From: an uncultured Oceanospirillales bacterium
GTDB lineage: Bacteria; Pseudomonadota; Gammaproteobacteria; Pseudomonadales; Litorivicinaceae
DNA: 8,909 nucleotides
Reading direction: 5' to 3'
Assembly: GCA_913061245.1 (NCBI GenBank)
Contig: CAJXTO010000055.1
Location: 1-8,909 of the forward strand
The notes under the pieces are model-generated. The model made no database searches, was not told the origin of the DNA, and worked only from the letters and a program-made list of their open reading frames with translations. Below, one piece after another: positions 5,510-8,909 of this stretch (positions within the stretch are counted from its first letter, which is position 1; every line of letters starts with the position of its first letter). Made by a program: the position numbers and the translations under genes.

Positions 5510-7900
5510 TTAAGCGGTAATCTGCGCAAGACGGCTGGCTTCCCAGTCGTCTTGCGGTTTCTCAAGCTCGAGTGTCATCCAGACGCATTCTGCGTCGAAA
5601 TCGGTTTTTACTTTAAATCCAAGGCTTCGCGATAGTCCTTGCATCCCTTTGTTTTCTATCATGGTTTCACCATAGATAATTCGCGCACCACGTTCTTTGG
5701 CGACATCGACAGCGGCTTGTAACAGAAGTTTTCCGACACCGCTTCGCTGAAGATCGTCGCGCACGACCATAGCGAATTCAGCGGCAAGTGCATCGGCGTC
5801 AAAAATCACACGAATAACCCCAAGTGTCTCAGTACATTGAGCTTCATTGATACTCACAATCAAGGCGACCTCTCTTGAGTAATCCACATGCGTCATCGCG
5901 GCAAGCTCACGCGCACTGAAGCTTTGCTTATCAGAAAAGTAGCGGAATCGAAGTGTCGCCCGGGAGAGCTTTGAGATAAACGTACGATGCGCATTCTCAT
6001 CTTCAGGGCGTAAGGGGCGTAAACGCGCATGACGACCATCTTTGAGTACAACGGCTCGGTCGAGCGCTTCAGGATAGGGAGTGATCGCCTGTTCAACTCG
6101 CGGTCCGAAGCTAAGATCATTAATCGTGGTGTCGACCACTCCACGAGTGACGCTCAATTGAATCTTAAGGCTCGAAATTTCAGGAACTCGCGCGAGTAAG
6201 CGTGAAAACTGCACAAGCGCTTTGGCAGTAAGCGCAAATCCTTCAGGGTCGGTATCTTCAAGGGTCCGGCCTGTCGCAGACCGGTGTAGAAGGTCTTCGC
6301 CAAGAGCCTGATTGATTGGAGGGAGTGTGACTGCGAGCTTTGGGAAATGCCCCGGTGGTTCATGCAAATAGATGACTGGCCCGAAGACTGGATCCCTTGC
6401 TACACCCGCAGCAAGTCGAATGAGTGGCAGTTGATTAGTTGCACTCTGCTGGATCCCAGGGATTAATGTGACAAGTTGGCGCTTGATGTCGGCTGTGATC
6501 GTGATGTCGTTTGCATTGAGGTCTTTAAGATAATCCTCGGCGGGCTTTAGTTCATCGAAGTCCGCATCCTCAACTCGTGCATCGACTAAGCGTGTGGCAT
6601 GGTCGTGCCGAGCAAGACTTAGGAACCCGTTGAGGGCTTGCTCGGGCGTTGTATAGGTTGCAAGTCCTGCATTATCCATAGCCTCTCTCAACACCCTCCC
6701 GAACACCATTCCAGGAATCGCAAAGTAAAGAGGGCGGTTCAAACGCTTTTCAAAAGCAATGAATCGTTGAGCCCATGCGGCGGCATCGGCTGGACCTTCT
6801 AGAATCAGATTCTCCGCAACAAGAGGAATCAAGAGCCCGTCGGCATTTTGTTTAAGATCAGACAGTACCGCGTCATCAATAGGAAATGCGTCTGGCTTAA
6901 CAAACCATTCAGGCTTTTTTAACACCTGAAAATCGATACTTCCTTCATTTGCTGCATACAGATGATCAGCTGCAAGGGCCTCGAGTCCATCGCCGCCTCC
7001 AAGAATCGTTAAGCGACTTCCTTCATGCATTCGCCGCTTTGTGAGGCTCTCAAGCGCCTGAAATAGGTCATCGAGCGTATCAAGACTCGATGCACCGGCA
7101 CGCTCAATTGCAGCTTGATACAGGAGTTCTCGATCGAGAAATGTATCTATTTCTGGATCTTGCTCAGTCTGAAAGTCTCGGACCCTGCCTGTATGCAGAA
7201 CCATAACAGGTTTGTGACGAGAGCAGCTTCGGATTGCGCTGATAAATCGTGCCGGAATACGTAAACGATCGATTTGAATCGCGAGTGCATGACAATGCGG
7301 ATCTTGAATAAGCGTATCGACAAGGTCAGCGATATTCACGTCAGAGGAGCCGCCAACATTGATCAAATGGGAAAGGCCGATATTACGCCCTGTCACCCAG
7401 TCTCGTATGCACGCTGTAATTGACGGTGATTGAGCCAGAATGGCGATATTTCCAGCTGTCACGTTGGGTATGAGGTCCAACGCACCCATTGTTGTCGGTG
7501 TTGAAAAAGCTTGGTAGGGCAGTAAGCAGGCTGCGCTATCAGGGCCTATGATTCTAGTCTTGGTTTGTTTCCCAATCTCGACCAAGGCGCTACGGACTTC
7601 TTTTGATGCGCGTAGCAGTTCGATTTTTGGAAGCAAGATGAGCGGCCAGTTGTGTTCAGCAGCGATCTCAACATAGCGTGGGAGAGAGTCTGATCTCGCC
7701 AACAGGATCAACAGCGCCTGATCTTTGGGAACGTCGCTTTCACTTAAGCAAGGACTGTTTAATACTGTGACAGTCGCTTTTGGCGGGTGCTCTGCGAACC
7801 AATCGCTCCAACGGCGTTGTGTCAATTGCTCCGATGAGTCAGGACTCCAAACAACGATATGTTTCAATCGGAGAAGTTGTTGAAGATATCGTGTGCTCAT
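5510..7900 (-). CDS. Pat/PatZ-like protein lysine acetyltransferase (NDP-forming acyl-CoA synthetase-like platform plus GNAT domain)
   Basis: This 796-residue protein has an ADP-forming acyl-CoA synthetase-like N-terminal part and a C-terminal GNAT acetyltransferase, the layout of Salmonella Pat and E. coli PatZ (YfiQ). Visible parts are a degenerate CoA-binding region (about 1-140), a ligase-like region with GLSHLINVGGSSDVN (175-189) and KPVMVLHTGR (230-239), and a beta-type region with ARDPVFGPVIYL (501-512). The GNAT domain (about 623-780) has the acetyl-CoA loop QRSGVG (718-723) and a candidate catalytic Glu708 in AAEFA. The SHTGA-type phosphohistidine segment of active ligases is absent after TGR, so it should not make acyl-CoA. 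In the family, these enzymes acetylate lysines of acyl-CoA synthetases and inactivate them. The protein is about 90 residues shorter than PatZ; compared from memory, the loss lies in the ATP-grasp part (residues about 430-500). The start ATG (7898-7900) forms ATGA with the selU stop, and no good Shine-Dalgarno is seen, so translation is probably coupled. Its likely target is PrpE next door. Confidence 0.85.
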   Translation of the reverse strand: MSTRYLQQLLRLKHIVVWSPDSSEQLTQRRWSDWFAEHPPKATVTVLNSPCLSESDVPKDQALLILLARSDSLPRYVEIAAEHNWPLILLPKIELLRASKEVRSALVEIGKQTKTRIIGPDSAACLLPYQAFSTPTTMGALDLIPNVTAGNIAILAQSPSITACIRDWVTGRNIGLSHLINVGGSSDVNIADLVDTLIQDPHCHALAIQIDRLRIPARFISAIRSCSRHKPVMVLHTGRVRDFQTEQDPEIDTFLDRELLYQAAIERAGASSLDTLDDLFQALESLTKRRMHEGSRLTILGGGDGLEALAADHLYAANEGSIDFQVLKKPEWFVKPDAFPIDDAVLSDLKQNADGLLIPLVAENLILEGPADAAAWAQRFIAFEKRLNRPLYFAIPGMVFGRVLREAMDNAGLATYTTPEQALNGFLSLARHDHATRLVDARVEDADFDELKPAEDYLKDLNANDITITADIKRQLVTLIPGIQQSATNQLPLIRLAAGVARDPVFGPVIYLHEPPGHFPKLAVTLPPINQALGEDLLHRSATGRTLEDTDPEGFALTAKALVQFSRLLARVPEISSLKIQLSVTRGVVDTTINDLSFGPRVEQAITPYPEALDRAVVLKDGRHARLRPLRPEDENAHRTFISKLSRATLRFRYFSDKQSFSARELAAMTHVDYSREVALIVSINEAQCTETLGVIRVIFDADALAAEFAMVVRDDLQRSGVGKLLLQAAVDVAKERGARIIYGETMIENKGMQGLSRSLGFKVKTDFDAECVWMTLELEKPQDDWEASRLAQITA
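5525..5560 (+). terminator. Probable Rho-independent terminator of prpE, inside the 3' end of pat
   Basis: A 14-base-pair stem (5525-5538 with 5543-5556) closes a CTTC loop and is followed by GTTTC. All pairs are Watson-Crick except 5534-5547. That position is G-U in plus-strand RNA but C-A in minus-strand RNA, so the hairpin is better in the prpE transcript. The T tract is short, so termination efficiency is uncertain. The stem also encodes residues about 782-792 of the convergent pat gene. Confidence 0.6.
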
Positions 7901-8909
7901 CCAGCTAGTTCGTCGAAAAGTGCCATTGATACGGGACGCCCTGGTTGCTCCAGCTCACATTGAACACTCTCTTTAAGTCTTTTTTGTGACCGTTCATAAG
8001 CCGGGTCATAGTGAAATTCGAGCAGGCTGTCAGCGAGCTCCAACCACCTTTGGTCGTTTACTAGTTCAGACCATTGTGCCATTTGTTTCTTACCATGCCG
8101 AAACTCCAGTCGGTGGATTAGGGCAAGGGTATTGTCAGAAGTCTCTGTCAGGTGATCGTATTGCTCAACCAAATAGCGCGCACGTTTTGATCTATCGCAA
8201 GTCAGAGCGACGGCTTTTGAGGAAATCAGGTTTTCAAAGAGCGCTTTGGGTAGATGGATCTCACCAATTTTTGATGACTCCGATTCCACAAAAATAGGTT
8301 TATTTAAATCAAGGCGCGTCAGCGCATCGAATAACCGAGAGTCGAATAATTTTTGTGATGGCTGAGGATGACCGGGTTCTTGCCCGAGAATAGAGCCTCG
8401 ATGACTAGCGAGTGCTTCGAGGTCGAGCACTTGATGCCCTCGTTGTCGCAGTTGGCTGAGTAAGTCAGTTTTGCCACAGCCTGTCGGTCCAGCAAGAACA
8501 ATCAAATGAATTTCTGGTAGCAAGCGATTGAGCTTTTCCTGAACATGACGTCGATATGACTTGTAGCCACCTTGTAACAGCGTCACCGGCCAGCCGATTT
8601 CATGCATGACTAGCGCCATTGAGCCGGATCGCTGACCACCTCGCCAACAGTAGACGGCTGGCCGCCAGTCTTTAGGATGATCACTCAGTGTTTCGATATG
8701 TTTTGCAATATTTCGACTTGTTAGTGTTGCACCGCGTTTCCGCGCTGTGAACGGATCAACTTGTTTATAGATCGTTCCAACCTCAGCGCGCTCATCGTTA
8801 TCAAGTACCGGTAGATTAATGGCACCGGTGATGTGGTCATCAGAAAATTCAGACGGCGAACGAACATCAATGAGGCAATCATAGGAGTCTCGTGATGCGA
8901 GAAAATCAG
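7897..8909 (-). CDS. selU: tRNA 2-selenouridine synthase, 5' end truncated by window edge
   Basis: The frame stays open from the stop (7897-7899) to the right edge, giving 336 visible residues. Comparison with E. coli MnmH (YbbB, about 364) suggests only about ten N-terminal residues are missing. A rhodanese domain shows LIDVRSPSEF and INLPVLDNDERAEVGTIYKQ. Its catalytic cysteine is in YCWRGGQRSGS (codon 8647-8649), where E. coli has CCARGGQRS, so the essential second cysteine is kept. The signature LLQGGYKSYRR follows, then the P-loop GPTGCGKTDLL (8467-8490 and onward) and LDLEALASHRGSILG. The enzyme replaces sulfur with selenium at the wobble 2-thiouridine of certain tRNAs using selenophosphate; a geranylated intermediate is known for the E. 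coli enzyme. It acts in the cytoplasm. The selenophosphate donor SelD is encoded on the opposite strand about 4.3 kb away. An internal ATG at 8617-8619 lies after the active site and is not the start. The stop overlaps the pat start as ATGA. Confidence 0.93.
   Translation of the reverse strand, partial: DFLASRDSYDCLIDVRSPSEFSDDHITGAINLPVLDNDERAEVGTIYKQVDPFTARKRGATLTSRNIAKHIETLSDHPKDWRPAVYCWRGGQRSGSMALVMHEIGWPVTLLQGGYKSYRRHVQEKLNRLLPEIHLIVLAGPTGCGKTDLLSQLRQRGHQVLDLEALASHRGSILGQEPGHPQPSQKLFDSRLFDALTRLDLNKPIFVESESSKIGEIHLPKALFENLISSKAVALTCDRSKRARYLVEQYDHLTETSDNTLALIHRLEFRHGKKQMAQWSELVNDQRWLELADSLLEFHYDPAYERSQKRLKESVQCELEQPGRPVSMALFDELAG

Noticed and set aside
7986..8297. A 103-codon plus-strand open frame inside selU
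   Set aside because: It lies opposite conserved selU sequence, and its product has no recognisable motif or usable ribosome binding site.
8617..8619. ATG giving a 240-residue protein as the start of selU
   Set aside because: The open frame continues to the window edge and encodes the rhodanese domain with the catalytic cysteine, so this is an internal methionine.

Overview
The window is gene-dense bacterial DNA, with no intergenic stretch longer than 68 bases. It most likely comes from a member of the Pseudomonadota, probably a gammaproteobacterium. The grounds are family resemblance only: a glutathione reductase of the GGGYIAVEF type, a PatZ-like protein acetyltransferase, PrpE, and SelU/MnmH. 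The species cannot be named from this sequence.

The plus strand carries a tightly packed row of genes: the C-terminal tail of a medium-chain dehydrogenase/reductase (1-123), glutathione reductase (131-1498), a two-domain flavoprotein-SelD fusion (1488-3572) and a propionyl-CoA synthetase PrpE (3641-5509). The first three are nearly certain to be co-transcribed: there is a 7-base gap, then an 11-base overlap. prpE follows after 68 bases with its own clear Shine-Dalgarno sequence. The minus strand carries selU, whose 5' end lies beyond the right edge, and a Pat-type lysine acetyltransferase (5510-7900). These two are joined by an ATGA stop/start overlap. The two transcription units converge, and the prpE and pat stop codons abut with no base between them. 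A strong hairpin inside the 3' end of pat (5525-5556) looks like the prpE terminator.

Two functional themes can be read. The first is selenium. SelD makes selenophosphate from selenide and ATP, and SelU uses it to convert 2-thiouridine to 2-selenouridine at the wobble position of certain tRNAs. Glutathione reductase can help reduce selenium compounds to the selenide that SelD needs. The flavoprotein domain fused to SelD is a known but functionally unassigned partner. No selA, selB or selC is visible, so the window itself supports only the tRNA-modification branch. The second theme is acyl-CoA control. PrpE carries the PKTRSGK lysine motif at which Pat-type enzymes acylate and silence acyl-CoA synthetases, and a Pat homologue sits directly opposite it. 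The Pat homologue is unusual because its pseudo-ligase part appears to have lost much of the ATP-grasp domain.

No mobile element, CRISPR array, tRNA or rRNA gene was seen.
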